A stretch of DNA of 64,000 nucleotides from Okapia johnstoni (GCA_024291935.2 JAGTYA010000026.1:4940001-5004000); one strand, 5' to 3'. Numbered from the stretch's first letter, positions 44,873 through 58,099 are shown. Translations and numbers: made by a program. The notes: generated from the sequence alone by a model not told the origin.

Positions 44873-45248
44873 GGCATCTCCCCATATGGTCAGCCATCAC
44901 AGGTCCTGCAGGCCGCAGGAGACGTTGAGGAGGAGGACTTGGGTCATCTTGGTAACTGGAAGTCTTTATACCTCCTCTCTCCTGCTCTTTCATATTCTGA
45001 ACTCTGGGGTGGGACGGTGGGACTCGTGGTGAAAGTGGGTCAAGAAGTGCTCTAAGCCCATGAAAGCAGGCACTGGGCCGATCCCTGGACACGTGGCTGA
45101 GAACCAGCATGCTCTTCCCATATGCCAGGCCCTGGGGGGACATCTGGCTGGGTCTGCAGCCTGCGGCCCACCAGAGCCCTCCCTCACCAGTGACAGAGGA
45201 GCCCCTGCCCCCACGTTCCTGACTAGACGCCTGCTGTCTTGACTGTAG

Positions 45249-45422
45249 GTCCCTCAGCCAAGCAGCAGGGAGCCCTTAGCAGCCTGAGGTGCGGCCGGCT
45301 GGGAGCCTCGGGGACCGCCCAGCCTCGCTCCCGGCCCACCTGCAAGATGTGGACAGCCCTCGTGCTCGTTTGGGTTTCCTCCTGGTCCTTATCCGAAAGC
45401 CTGCACACGTCTGATCATCCAT
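45249..45422 (+). CDS. C11orf24: C11orf24 exon with start codon and signal peptide
   Basis: The exon is bounded by an acceptor ending GACTGTAG at 45248 and a donor AT|GTAAGT after 45422. The ATG is at 45347. It encodes 25 codons plus one base: MWTALVLVWVSSWSLSES, then LHTSDHP. MWTALVL and the SLSES end match the signal peptide of C11orf24, a mucin-like type I membrane protein. The bases before the ATG are 5' UTR. The exon ends in phase 1, which joins the next exon to give FLNRTW, aligning with NKMW of the human protein. The human homologue is reported to cycle between Golgi and plasma membrane in Rab6-positive carriers; its biochemical role is unknown. Confidence 0.85.
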
Positions 45423-46079
45423 GTAAGTGAGAGAGCCGTACGTCTGCTGGACAGGCCTGCCGGGGCCCCGGGGGCTGGGCTGGGAAGGCTTGTCTGGCCA
45501 ACATGGGACCCAGCCTCTGAGCCCTGCGAGGGTTACTCACTGGGTCCTGCAAAATTTCATTTGTTCTATAAACCCACTCTTTACTGGGGAGTTGGTCGAC
45601 CCAAACATCACATTTAGTTGCACTTCTCCTTTGTGCCAGTCACTGTCCATCCCCAGAAATCTCTCTGTAAGTCCTTCCATGAAGCCGAGAGTTGTGGCAT
45701 AGTGTGAATATCTGGGCATCTGGGTGTGTGTCAGATAGATTTTTTTTTTTTAACGGTGAATCACACCTGTGATGTAAAACTTTGAGATTTGGGGAATTGG
45801 ATCAAAGGGTCAAGCTCTGCAGTCTTCCGTGCATTTGGGGTTCAGAGAGCAAAGGAGTTTTTAAACCACAGCACCGAGCACCCATGTGACGGGCTGCAGG
45901 CCAGAGGTGCGCAGTGAGCTAAGAGGGAAACCTGGCCCCGTGTCACCGTCGTCCTCCCCGGCCAGCCCCACGGGCCGGAAACTGAGACCAGCTCTGAATA
46001 ACCCACCTGAGTAACGCACTTCTCTAACGAGAAGACGATCATTTGTCTTTCTCCTTTTCTGACTCTTAACGGTACACAG
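45423..46079 (+). other. C11orf24: C11orf24 intron between the two coding exons
   Basis: A 657-bp intron with a GTAAGT donor and a pyrimidine-rich tract before ACACAG. No repeat was recognised apart from a short T run at 45740. Confidence 0.75.
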
Positions 46080-47207
<1,128 letters not shown>

Positions 47208-47500
47208 CCTTCTGGCCGGGCCTGGGGCTGGGCCCCCCCCGGCCCCCCTTCCAGGTTGCCCCTGAGGCCAAACCAAGTGCTTCCAGATTCTTTTGGTGCA
47301 ATTTAGGAGACATGCCAGATGCTTAAACACATTTAATTGCTGTCAAGATTAATTCCACGATCACTAAAGAGCGGCTGCTTTTTTCATATTTATTTTTGTA
47401 ACGATCATGTTGACACGGGGCCAGTGATTCTGCCTCGGGATGGGGTGGGCGGCCCCCCCGGGGTGGGTCCTGACCTGAATTAAAGCAGTGACCCCTTTCC
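47208..47500 (+). other. C11orf24: C11orf24 3' UTR
   Basis: This is sequence between the TGA and the poly(A) signal. It is AT-rich near 47320-47400 and has no repeat. The end is placed just after the ATTAAA signal. Confidence 0.65.
47479..47484 (+). terminator. C11orf24: Poly(A) signal ATTAAA of C11orf24
   Basis: The common variant hexamer ATTAAA lies 272 bp after the stop codon. A GT-rich stretch (TTTGTGTGGGCTGTGTCC) follows at 47521-47538, as expected downstream of a cleavage site. Confidence 0.65.
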
Positions 47501-48049
47501 ACTCAGACCGCGTCCCTCCATTTGTGTGGGCTGTGTCCTGCCCCCATCGCACCCGGGGGAGCCTTTTTGAGATCATGTGATGGCGTGTGATGTTGTTGAC
47601 ATTGAATGTACCACAAGGCCCTGGACATGGGCCGTGTCTGCTGCTCTCCTGGGCTTCGCTCTTAGGCCTGACCCTGCCCGAACCTGGGTGGGAGGAGCCT
47701 CCGCCTCTGAGGGTCCCTGGCACTGCATGGACATGAGCCCTTTCCTCGAATCCTCCTTTCTCGGGACCGTGACGTGGTGGACGCGTGGAGCCTGGTTTGG
47801 ATAGGAGAGCCAAGTGTGACACGTAAGCCACACGTGAGCTACACGGCATAACCAGGTGGGTGGGATCTGCCCAGACCCGGCTCTCGGGGACCCCGCACAG
47901 CTCACTGTGCTCTGGCCACATGGGAGCCCAGTCAGGTGGTGCTGTGGGCTGTCATTGACCAGCACTGCACCCCAGGTCACCCCAGAACCCAGGGGAGCCC
48001 CAGGGAAGAGCGCGCCTGAGGCCAGGGCCCACGTCCCCCCAGAGCCCAC

Positions 48050-48240
48050 ACTGTGCGCTTGTTACGCGCCACACACTGTCTTGGTGCTCAGCGCACATAA
48101 CTCAGCGCCCACACCGCACCCCAGGACACCAGCGCTCTGAGCCCCATTTTAAAGGCGGGACCACCGAGGCACAGAGGAGACCTCACTCACCGGCTGAGGG
48201 CCAGAGTCAGAGCTTCACCAGTTCCAGAGGCTGGCTCTTA
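48050..48240. mobile_element. MIR SINE fragment
   Basis: GAGCCCCATTTTAAAGGCGG and CACCGAGGCACAGAGGAGAC, with GAGGGCCAGAGTCAGAGCTT. Diverged. Confidence 0.5.
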
Positions 48241-48650
48241 ACAGCTTTGTTTTACAGCTGCCCAGACCGCACTGGGCTTTCGGGCCTCACTGCCTACCTG
48301 CCCAAGGCAGCGAGAGCTGGCCCACAGCACGTGAGACCAGGTTTCCAAGCCATGTCTATGAGCTGTGTGACTTGTAGCAAAGGGGGACTGGTGGGGACTG
48401 TGTCCTGTGAAATGGGAAGACAGTCACGTCTGTCGTGGCCCTGGGGTCATGCTGCCTGGCAAGATTCCAGGAGCGGGGTTGACTCTTGCTTCTCAACAAC
48501 TCTGAGCCCTGAGGAGGAGACTCTACCTGGAGACACCAGTTTCCCCATCATGGGGGTCTCCTGAGCCCAGGCCTATGTGTCTGGACCCTCCTGTTTATAT
48601 TCTGCCTCCAAAAAAGAATTTCAAATGGTTCATAATAAGAGACAAGGACA

Positions 48651-48868
48651 GGGGCTTCCCTGATAGCTCAGTGGGCCAAGAATCCACCTGCCAAGGCGGG
48701 AGACGTGGGTTCCATCTATGGATTGAGAAGATCCTCTGGAGGAGGAAATGGCAACCCACTCCAGTATTCCTGCCTGGAGAATCCCACGGACAGAGGAGCC
48801 TGGCAGGGTACAGTCCATGGAGTCACAAAGAGTTGGACACGAACGACTGAGTGACTGAACACACACAC
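48651..48868 (+). mobile_element. Bov-tA SINE (plus)
   Basis: GGGGCTTCCCTGATAGCTCA ... ACGACTGAGTGACTGAACAC. Confidence 0.94.
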
Positions 48869-49097
48869 AAAACATGAAGACAGTGAACTCCCAAACCATC
48901 AGAAATAACGTAAGAGCCATGGGTGGAGGAATATACAGAGCAGGGATGGCGGGATCCGAACAGTCCTCTCCTGTCCTCCAGCTCCACCCAGGATTTCCCC
49001 AGCCCGTCTCTCTCACTGGTTGGTCCAGTGGCCCAGCAGCCCCCTTTCCTTCCGCAACAGGTGAGCTGTTCCTCCAGTAGCTAGGCCCCCACTAGCC

Positions 49098-49310
49098 TCT
49101 GCTGTGCATACATGCTCAGTCGCGTCCAACTCTCTGCAACTCCATGGACTGTAGCCCGCCAGGCTCCTCTGTCCATGGGATTTTCCAGGCAAGAAGACTG
49201 GAGTGGGTTGCCATTTCCTCCTCTAGGGGATCTTCCTGACCCAGGGATCGATCCCACGTCTCCTGCCTTGGCAGGCAGATTCTTTACCATTGAGCCACCT
49301 GTGAAGCCCC
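49098..49310 (-). mobile_element. Bov-tA SINE (minus)
   Basis: GCTCAGTCGCGTCCAACTCT ... GAGCCACCTGTGAAGCCCC. Inverted relative to the copy 230 bp upstream. Confidence 0.94.
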
Positions 49311-49907
49311 CCACCAGCCTGTGCGCCTCTGTTTCTCCCTACCCCAGCAGACCCATCATACGCTTGAGCCCATCTGCTCTTTGATCCCAGGTGCTGGCAC
49401 TCCAACTGTGGCTGAGAAGGTGTCAGCCTCACTGACCAGAGCTCCAGGCCAGCCTGCAGCTCTGTCCTCAGGTCTGAGAAGTCACCTCTGCCGAGAACAG
49501 GCAGCTCTGCATGTCAGGGTGGACAATCGGGGGATTTAGCAGAGGACATTTCTCTGCCAGCATCACCCCAGCAGCATGACAGTACTGGCCTGCCAAGGGC
49601 AGGCTCCACACCCTGTCTGGTTGAGTCACTCGATGGACAGAGCCCAGACCCCCATGTGAACCACAGCACACTGGGCGCTGTGTTCCTTTGCAGGGATGTA
49701 GGACAAGGGGCAACCCGCAGGGCTGGCTTTCATCCTTAGCTTGTGACCAGGGGCCTCTGCCTCCAAGGAATGGGGGCGTGGAGTGTCACAGGGCTCACCA
49801 GTCCCCCTGCCCTAGCTGGGATTCCAAGTCTTTTCGGCCCAAGAATCCACCGTGCTCTCTACTCCTCCCTCCTAGGGTCCCCTTCCCATTGTTGTGGCTC
49901 CTGTTTT

Positions 49908-50035
49908 TTGTTGTTCGCTCGCTGAGTCGTGTCTGACTGCGACCCGGTGGACTGCAGCACCCCAGCCTTCCCTGGCCTTCGCTGTCTCCCGGAGTTTGCT
50001 CAGATTCACATCCACTGAGTCTGGGGCTCCTGCTG
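49908..50035 (-). mobile_element. BovB LINE 3' tip (minus)
   Basis: TTGTTCGCTCGCTGAGTCGT ... GGAGTTTGCTCAGATTCACA. Unusually CpG-rich copy. Confidence 0.82.
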
Positions 50036-51708
50036 ACGGACCGCAAATCCATAACATGCAAGGCCAAGCTCAGCAGCAGCCCCTAGGGACACGATTGGCC
50101 CCCAGGGTTCTTCCTAAAGCCAACAGCATTGCCGCTTACCTGAGCTGGATACCCAGGCTTCAGCCTTGAGTGCAGCTGGCCATCCCGAGCTTTCCTGTGA
50201 GTGGGCCTCTCCCGGCCTGAGTCCTTCCTCCTGCCCTACCTGGGGCCCCACTGCCTCCTGCCCGTTCCTCCCCAGCTGTCCTCCACCCTGCAGCCAGGGC
50301 AGCTTCAAAATACAAGCCTGACCACAGCTGTCCCTGCCAACAGTCTTTCCCGGGATGAAGACCAAACTGCCAGGCCAGGCCTTCCAGGCCAGAGCAAACC
50401 TTCCAGGGGGTCCTGGCCCCCAGCAGAGCCTGAGGGGAGGGGCGAGTCTCAGGAAGGCTTGCAGGAGATGGAGAGCACACGGGGTCCCTCCACACAGGCC
50501 TTCCACTCTAGAGGCTGCGTGTCTGAGCCCAGGCTGTCCCCTGCCTGGAGGCCACCGGCCTGCAGGAGGCCAGGTGGAAAGTCCCTTCAGACCTATTCAG
50601 TGCCCGCTGTTTGCCAGCCAACTGGGGGTTCAGGCGTGCAGCTGCCACACACCCCCCCCCCCCCCAGCTTGAGATCTGAAGGGTGATCGTGAGAAGGAAA
50701 GAGGAGACATCACGGGGTGCCCGACCCGCTGGGGATGCTGGGGCGGGGGGCTGCCTGGCAGAGGGGCTCGGAGCCTCTTCTCCGGCTCTTTGCTCCAGCA
50801 GCAGGGGCTGTGGCTGCTTTGGGGAGGAGCAGGCTCCCAGTTCCATGGATGAGAGACCGAGGGCAGGGTGCCGGAAGGTCAAGGTGAGAGCGTCAGATTC
50901 GGTGCTTGGTCCCAGAAAGCGATGTCTTCCCTTCACAGTGCGGAAAGTGAAGCACATGAAGGCCAAGTGGCTTGCCCAAGGTCACCCTCCAAGTGGGACA
51001 GGGTTCACCCCGGGTGGGTCTATCTGTCTGCAAGTACCGGCCACCGTGCGGCGGCTGTCGCGTTCCTCTTGGCGCAGCCCCGGGTCCGCAAACCGGCGAA
51101 ATCCCTGGGCTCCCCCTGGTGGCAGAGCCGCCCTCCTTCACCCTGGGTGCTGGCCCTGGCCGGAGGCGCTGGGTCCCCCTCCATCCGACTGCACCCATCC
51201 CCCTCCCAGCCTCGCTGGGGGTGGGGGAATCCCCAGCCTGGCACTGGGGACGCCTTCCCGGTCACCCCACACTGGAAGGACTCGCCCACTCACTGCTAGA
51301 CCAGGCCTGCCTGTGGTGGACGCAATGCTCTTGGTGGCGTTGCATCATTTGTGCCTGTAACTGTCTCCCTGCAAGATGAAGCCAAGCCAGGGTTCAGGAA
51401 TGTGCAGTAAACTCACACTCGGGCCCGGGGACTTCTGTCCTATAGCCCCACCAGCTGGGTTACTTGGGGTAGACAATTCACACTCAGCCACTTTTTATTC
51501 CTGCAACTCTGCTTAAAAAGGGAGGCCGAGGTTTATCCAGCAGGTACTGCCGATAGCTGGTATTTTTTGTGCACTCACTATGTCTCAGGCTGGAGTGCCT
51601 TCCAGCTTTCATATCCCTGAATCAACTCAGACCCAGGCGGCCTGCCCCCCCACCCCACCCACAACATCCTCCACCCAGAAACCCCATCACCACGCCCTCC
51701 TGCCTAGT

Positions 51709-51732
51709 GGTTAGGGTTAGAGTTAGGGTTAG
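51709..51732. repeat. Telomere-like TTAGGG cluster
   Basis: GGTTAGGGTTAG, then AGTTAGGGTTAG: 24 bp of near-perfect telomeric hexamers in non-telomeric context. Confidence 0.85.
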
Positions 51733-51786
51733 CCGAGGAATAACGTCATCCAACTCGGGGGATGTCCAAAATCTCAAAAGTTACTT

Positions 51787-51905
51787 TGTTGGGAATTCCC
51801 TAGTGACCCAGGGGTTAGGACTTGGCACTTTTACTGACCCAGCCCTGGTTCAGTCCTTGGTGGGGGAACTTAATTCCCACAAACCAGCACAGTGTAGGTT
51901 GAACA
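51787..51905 (+). mobile_element. CHR-type SINE (plus), short
   Basis: GGGAATTCCCTAGTGACCCA ... CTGGTTCAGTCCTTGGTGGG. Confidence 0.8.
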
Positions 51906-52164
51906 AACTACTTTGTTGAGTGTAGTACTTCTTACAGATGAGGTGATGTTCTGTCTGGGGTGCAGGAGGGAGCGTGGCGGTGTGTCAGGGGGACACAGGA
52001 TAGTAGCGCTGAGCACGGAAGATGGTTGGTGGGCCTGTCACTGGTCACCCTACTTGCTCCGTGTGTGTGTGTCTGGCAGTTTCCGTAATAAAAAGTTAGA
52101 AGGAGAGAAAGGAAGGGGACAGAGTTCAATTTAACTCTCAAGTGAAAGATCCTTCTGGTTGCAG

Positions 52165-52197
52165 GTGGGGGAGGGTGGGGGAGGGTGGGGGAGGGTG
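52165..52197. repeat. 10-bp G-rich minisatellite
   Basis: Three tandem copies plus a partial copy of GTGGGGGAGG. Four or more G runs make it a G-quadruplex candidate. Confidence 0.88.
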
Positions 52198-52777
52198 GCT
52201 TGGCGGCTGGTCAGGCTGCTCCACTGCCCCCCCGAGGGAGAAGGACCAGGGTGTGCTCACAGATGGAGAGACACCCGTGAACTTGGCACATGTTTTGGAA
52301 GCTGAGTCGGCGGGACTGCCACTGATTCTTTACACACGTCCCACACGCACAGAGCAGAAGCCGGGTTGACCCCGGTGTCTTTGGCTCGATGACCTGGAAT
52401 GCTGGCGGTGTGGTTTCCAGAGCTTTATATGTTAGTTTGTTTCATCCTGACTCCTGAACATCCTCCCCTCCCCTATCACGGAGGGGACACTGAGGCCCGG
52501 GGGACTGTGAACCTTCCCGATGTCATGGGGTGGGGGCGACAGAGCCCAATTCACACCCAAGGACGCCACCCCGGTTTCCACACACTTACCAGAGGCCCCC
52601 CTAGCTCCTTGTGGGAAGACTTGGGGGGTGGGCTGGGCACCCCACCAAGAGGTCTGCGGATGGGCTGAGGCTGAGGGGTCTGTCAGGTGTCAGGGGGACA
52701 CGGGATACAAGTCTGAAGTTCAGGAAGGTCCCCAACAGGAGAGAGAACTCGTGAGCCTTCAGAGCAGAGACAGTCCA

Positions 52778-52810
52778 GGGTTAGGGTCACAGTTAGGGTT
52801 GGGGTCAGGG
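52778..52810. repeat. Degenerate TTAGGG-like cluster
   Basis: GGGTTAGGGTCACAGTTAGG, then GTTGGGGTCAGGG. Related to the cluster at 51709. Confidence 0.6.
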
Positions 52811-53307
52811 GTGGGAGGAAAGGAGGAGACCAAGCTGGCCATGGGGAGGAGAGAGAAAGCGTGTCTTCCTCCACCGAGACAGTCCCAGAAAGAGGCCGTG
52901 GACAGCCCTGTCGGCCAGGCAAGAAAGGGGCGAAGGAGTGGCCGCTCCTCCCAGGACGTCCACATTGGCCTCGTGAGGGGGGCGGAGGAAGGCAGGCAGG
53001 TGAGGAAGGTGGGCAGAGACGATGGGCGCCTTCCCAGGAGGTTTGCTGGGGAGCGGGTCAGGCCAGGCAGTGGGCGCAGGTGGGTAGGGGACCAGGAGGG
53101 ATCCTTTTTATGCTAGCAATCTAGAGTGTATTCATTTGTTGATGAGAATCCCCGTGTGAGAGACAATGATGAAAGGGTAAACGGGGGAGAATGGAGGAGC
53201 TGAGTCCTTAAAAGGGAGACTGAGAAGGGGTTCAACACCCAGAACAGGCTTCCCCACCTCCCCACACCATAGGAGCTCATCTTACGCCCATTTCCAGGTG
53301 GGGAGGC

Positions 53308-53522
53308 CAACTCATTGGAAAAGATCCTGATGCTGGGAAAGATTGAGGGCAGGAGGAGAAGGGGATGGCAGAGGATGAGATGGTTGGATGGCATTTCTGA
53401 ATCAATGGACATGAGTTTGAGCAAATTTCGGGAGATAGTGAAGGACAGGGAAGCCTGGCGTGCTGCAGTCCATGGAGTCACAGATAGCTGGACGCGACTT
53501 AGCGACTGAACAACAACAGTGG
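53308..53522 (+). mobile_element. BovB LINE 3' end (plus)
   Basis: CAACTCATTGGAAAAGATCC ... GGACGCGACTTAGCGACTGA. Reads the C-terminal BovB frame to RLSD. Confidence 0.92.
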
Positions 53523-53613
53523 CTTTGGGTTTTGGTCTTGTATCATTGCATTTCACCCTGGAGGACTTCTTTCAGCATTTCTGGGAGTAAATTCCCTCAG
53601 CTTTTATTGATTT

Positions 53614-53828
53614 GCATGCTAAGTCGCTTCAGTCGTGTTCAACTCTGTGACCCTATGAACCATAGCCAGTGAGCTGCTCTGCCACTGGGATTCTCCAGGT
53701 GAGAATACTGAAGTGGGTTGCCATTTCCTTCTCCAGGAGATCTTCCCGACCCAGGGATCGAACCCACTTCTCTCGCATCGTCTGCATTGGCAGATGGGTT
53801 CTTTACCACTAGCGCCACCTGGGAAATA
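53614..53828 (-). mobile_element. Bov-tA SINE (minus)
   Basis: GCTAAGTCGCTTCAGTCGTG ... TTACCACTAGCGCCACCTGG. Confidence 0.93.
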
Positions 53829-53908
53829 TCTTAATTTCTCTTTCATTCTTGAAGGAGAATTTTGCTGATATAGAATTCTTGGTTAACAGGTTTTTTTTTT
53901 CCTTTCAG

Positions 53909-53912
<4 letters not shown>

Positions 53913-53954
<42 letters not shown>
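53913..53954. repeat. (AT)n microsatellite, about 21 units
   Basis: Uninterrupted AT dinucleotides across the 53940 line break, in the old L1. Confidence 0.95.
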
Positions 53955-53956
<2 letters not shown>

Positions 53957-54757
53957 CCACTACCTCATGGCCTCCATGGTTATTGAGGCTAAATCAGATG
54001 TTAGTCTCATTGAGGACGCTGGTATATGATGAATTGCTTTGATCTTGCTGCTTTAAAAATTCTGTCCTTGTCCTTGGCTTTTGACAATTTCACTATAATA
54101 TGCCTTGGTGTGGATCTCTTGGAATTTATCCTACTTTGGATTTGTTGAGCTTCTTGGATATGCATATTCATGCTTTCTTCAGACTTGAGATGTTTTTCAG
54201 CCATTTTATTTTCAAGTATTTTCCTGCCTGTTTCTCTCTCTTTCTCAGACTCCTACAGTGCATATGTTAGTATGTTTGATAGTGTCCTATAGATCTTTTA
54301 AGTTCTGCTCATTTTTACTCATTCTTTTTTCTTTCTGCCCCTCAGACTGGATAATTTCAGTTGTCTCATTGACCCTTTTCTTTGCCTGCTCAAGTCTGCT
54401 ATAGAACCACTCTAGTGAATCTTTCAATTATTATACTTTTCAGCTTCAGAATTTCTGTTTAGTTCTCTTTATTTATATTTTCCATCTTTTTATTGATATT
54501 CTCCTTTTCTTCAAAATCATTTTCCTGATTTCCTTTCTACGGTTCCCTTTAGTTCATTAAGCATATTTGGGACAAGTGATTTAATGTTCTTGGCTGTCAA
54601 TTCCAATGTGTAGGCTTCCTAAGCGTTGTATTGAATCAAAAGATTTTTTCTGTGAATGGGCCATACTTTGCTGTTTATTTTTATGTTCTGTAGTTTTAGA
54701 TGAGAGCTAGACATTAGGGATATTTTATTGTAGTAACTCTATACATCCGATTCTCCA

Positions 54758-54977
54758 GTGTGCATGCGCTTCAGTCATGTCTGGCTCTTTGCAACTTTAT
54801 GGACTGTAGCCCACAAGGCTCCTCTGTCCATGGGATTTTCCAGGTAAGAACACTGGAGTGGATCTTCATGCCCTCCTTCAGGGGATCTTCCCAACCCAGG
54901 GATCAAACCCACATCTCTCACATCTCCTGCATTGTCAGGCAGGTTCTTTACCACTAGCGCCACCTGGGAAGCCCTCT
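54758..54977 (-). mobile_element. Bov-tA SINE (minus)
   Basis: CGCTTCAGTCATGTCTGGCT ... CACTAGCGCCACCTGGGAAG. Confidence 0.93.
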
Positions 54978-55600
54978 GATTCCTCTGCCGCTCAGGAATT
55001 GCTGGGTTTTGTTTGGTGAGCCTGGAACAATCCATTTGTGACTTTGCTGACTACTATTGCAAAGTTATGTTCCTCATGCATGGTCATGGAAGCTTCTGTT
55101 CTGTTAAATTGGTGGTCAGCAAATGACCTGACAAAGCTTTCCTTAAATGTTTGGCTTCCTCCAAAATAAATAAAGGTTCCATCTCTTTGAATCTCTCCAT
55201 AGATCCTGCCAGGGGAAGCTGCTGCAGCTGAGAGGGCTGAAACCAAGGCAGGTATCTGCACTGGCCCCTCAAAGCACTGGCAGACCAACTGAAATGCATA
55301 ACCTCACATTTTTGGAGAACAAGAAACCTACTGCCCACTCTGCCACCAACCAAGAATTCTGCTGCCCACTCTGCCACCAACCAGCCACTCTAGAAACATG
55401 AGCCACTGCCCCCAGAGCTGTGGCAGGACCAAGGAACAGGAAGTGGTAGCTGGTTAGCACACACTTTTCTCTTACCAAAGAAGAGCAGCTTCTCTCTCTG
55501 TTAAATTTTCCTCTGAATCGATCCACTGATTAATCAGTTTCACTGATTGATGAGTGTCCAGTCAGGTTCCAGAGTTCTAAAATGGTTGGTTCAAGTCACT
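54978..55600. other. No gene; possible continuation of the antisense L1
   Basis: Contains a short internal duplication (CCCACTCTGCCACCAACCA at about 55335 and 55364). The minus-strand open frame here has no recognised domain. Confidence 0.4.
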
Positions 55601-55611
55601 ATTTCCTGCTC

Positions 55612-55798
55612 CATGGGAAAGATTGAGGGCAGGAGGAGAAGGGGACGACTGAGGATGAGATGGCTGGATGGCATCACTGACTCGATGGACATGGGTTTGG
55701 ATGGACTCAGGGAGTTGGTGATGGACAGGGAGGCCTGGCATGCCGCAGTTCATGGGGTTGCAAAGAGTCAGACACGACTCAGCGACTGAACTGAACTT
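55612..55798 (+). mobile_element. BovB LINE 3' end (plus)
   Basis: GGGAAAGATTGAGGGCAGGA ... GACACGACTCAGCGACTGAA. Confidence 0.92.
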
Positions 55799-55834
55799 AA
55801 ATAAACAAGAAGGAAACATCCACTAGCTGAAGAA

Positions 55835-55963
55835 TTTCCCCAGGCCAAGATACTGGAGTGGGTAGCCTTTCCCTTCTCCAGGGGATCTTCCCAACCATGG
55901 AATCGAAGCCAGGTCTCTTGCACTGCAGGAGGATTCTTTACCAGCTGAGCCACAAGGAAAGCC
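55835..55963 (-). mobile_element. Bov-tA SINE (minus), tRNA half only
   Basis: CCAAGATACTGGAGTGGGTA ... GAGCCACAAGGAAAGCCC, flanked by AAGAATTTCC on both sides. Confidence 0.88.
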
Positions 55964-56060
55964 CTAAGAATTTCCAGTGATTCCCAAACCTTTGCAGAGC
56001 CCAACCCCAAGAGTACAAATGGGAGCACAGAAAACATATGGCTAAACTAGTAAACACTTG

Positions 56061-56272
56061 GGGCTTCCCTGGTGGCTCGATGGTAAAGAGTCTACCTGAA
56101 ATGCAGGAGACCCAGGTTCAATCCCTGGGTTGGGAAGATCGTTGGAGAAGGGAATGGCTACCCACTCCAGCATTCTTGCCTGGAGAATCCCCACAGGCAG
56201 AGGAGCCTGGTGGGTTACAGTCCATGGGGTTGCAAAGAGTCGGACATGACTGAGCAACTAAGCACATAATAC
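56061..56272 (+). mobile_element. Bov-tA SINE (plus)
   Basis: GGGGCTTCCCTGGTGGCTCG ... GGACATGACTGAGCAACTAA. Confidence 0.95.
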
Positions 56273-56989
56273 CTTACAGCAAAGTGAAGATACAGGGCAA
56301 GGATTAGGGTAAGGCAGGTGAGGCATTTACCTTAGGTAGGAAACATGAGATGGTTCCCAAAAACTAGTAATTAAGATAAACAACATTTTGATACATTTTT
56401 AAAATCAAAATGAATGCCAAAAATATCTATAGTGAGCGAAATATCAAAATGTTCAACGCAGGATCAGACTTATTGATCTTTTTTTCTTTCGCCTCAAGCT
56501 CCATATGACTCACCATTGTTCTCTCACTTGTCCTTCATGTGGGAGTATGGACTGATGTCGGGTGTCAGAACCTGACTAGGGTCCAAGAGGTGCTCAGCGT
56601 GGGGTTGCAGAGCCTGAGTGAGGAGCCTGTTCACGCAGGAGGCATCTGGTGGAGACGGTCAGAGCCCCAGGAAGGTGCAAAGGACACTCACACAGTAGTG
56701 GCCAGGTGTAGGGACTGCACTCCAGGAAAAGTAAGGAGGGTGTTCATGCAGGAAGGAAGACTGACACAGATAGCTGGAGCCAACGGGGCCTGAGAAGAGC
56801 TTCCAGGTGGCTGTGTGCCTCCCAAGGTAAGTCATCAGAGTCTGAGGAGGACACTTAATGGGGAGCAGTAGAGACAGAGTTGGTTACATTGAAGGGAATT
56901 GATCAAGTAAGTAAACAGATCAAGGATTTAGGGAGATATGTTTCTCATAGTTGCAGAAGGAAGGTACACATTTCAAAAAAGAAGAAAAC

Positions 56990-57645
56990 TAAAATGGCAT
57001 CCAGTCCCATCACTTCATGGCAAATAGATGGAGAAAAAAAGGAAAAGTGACGGACTTTATTTTCTTGGGCTCCAAAATCACAGTGCACGGTGACTGCAGT
57101 CATGAAATCAAAAGATACTTGCTCCTTAAAAGAAAAGCTATGACAAACCTAGACAGCATATTAAAAATCAGAGACATCACTTTGCCAACAAAGGTCTGTG
57201 TAGTCAAAGCTATGGTTTTTCCAGTGGTCATGTATGGATGTGGTAGTTGGACCATAAAGAAGGCTGAATGCCAAAGAATTGATGCTTTTGAACTGTGGTG
57301 TTGGAGAAGACTCTTGAGAGTCCCCTGGACTACAGGGAGATCAAACCAGTCAATCCTAAAGGCAGTTGACCCTGAATATTCATTGGAAGGACCAATGCTG
57401 AAGCTCCAGTACTTTGGCCACCTGATGCAAAGAACTTACTCACTGGTAAAGACACTGATGCTGGGAAAGATTAAGGGCAGGAGAAGGGGTAATAGAGGAT
57501 GAAATGGTTGGATGGCATCACCAACTCAATGGACATGAGTTTCAGGAAACTCCAGGAGATAATAAGGACAGGGAAACCTGGTCTGCTGCAGTCCAAGGGG
57601 TTGCAAAGAGTCGGACATGACTTAACAACTGAACAATAACAACAT
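56990..57645 (+). mobile_element. BovB LINE (plus), C-terminal RT region to 3' end
   Basis: Encodes DFIFLGSKITVHGDCSHEIK, TNLDSILKIRDITLPTK, VKAMVFPVVMYGCGSWTIKK and LRVPWTTGRSNQSILK, then a frame break near 57500. 5'-truncated. Confidence 0.93.
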
Positions 57646-57649
57646 GATA

Positions 57650-58095
57650 TGGTTAGGTTTAAATCTACCATCTTGCTAATATATTCTATTTGTTCCATCT
57701 CTTCTTTGTTCCCTTTTTACTTTTGTCTTCTTTCATATAATTGAGAATTTTTAGGATTCTGTTTATCTCCTCTGTTGGCTTATTAGCTAAAACTCTTCGG
57801 CTTTATATTTTAATGGTTGCTTTGTAGTATATATCTTTAATTTATCATGGTCTACCTTCAAGTGCTATTTTACCAGTTCCCCTGTAAGAAACTTACAACA
57901 GTGTGTTTCCAAATGTTTAATATTTTTGTTTAAACACTTAATTACCTTTTAGAGAAATTTAAGTAATAAGAAAACCCCTCATAGTTACCATTTCCAGTGT
58001 TCTTCATTCGCTGCACAGTTTCTCTCTGATACCAATTCCCTTCTGCCTGGAGGACTTTCTTTGACATGTTACTTCCCTAAACTGTTCTTCTACTC
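57650..58095 (-). mobile_element. Old L1-like, antisense (tentative)
   Basis: AT-rich sequence including TTGAGAATTTTTAGGATTCT and CTGCCTGGAGGACTTTCTTT, similar in style to the antisense L1 at 53540-54757. Confidence 0.4.
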
Positions 58096-58099
58096 TGTC

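Larger units (their letters stand above)
38821..45248 (+). other. C11orf24: C11orf24 first intron(s), inferred
   Basis: The span between the promoter-like island and the signal-peptide exon. Contains BovB tails, Bov-tA, an LTR-like copy and a hAT remnant. Unique stretches 38825-39730, 41100-42050, 42215-43010 and 43305-45240 show no supportable exon. Extra noncoding 5' exons could hide here. Confidence 0.5.
53540..54757 (-). mobile_element. Old L1, antisense, hosting a Bov-tA and an AT repeat
   Basis: ACCCTGGAGGACTTCTTTCA, TAATATGCCTTGGTGTGGAT, TCAGACTGGATAATTTCAGT and GTGATTTAATGTTCTTGGCT form the antisense of old L1 5'/ORF1-proximal sequence. Confidence 0.6.

Noticed and set aside
51709..51732. 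Chromosome end
   Set aside because: Only four telomere-like hexamers are present, followed by more than 12 kb of ordinary sequence.
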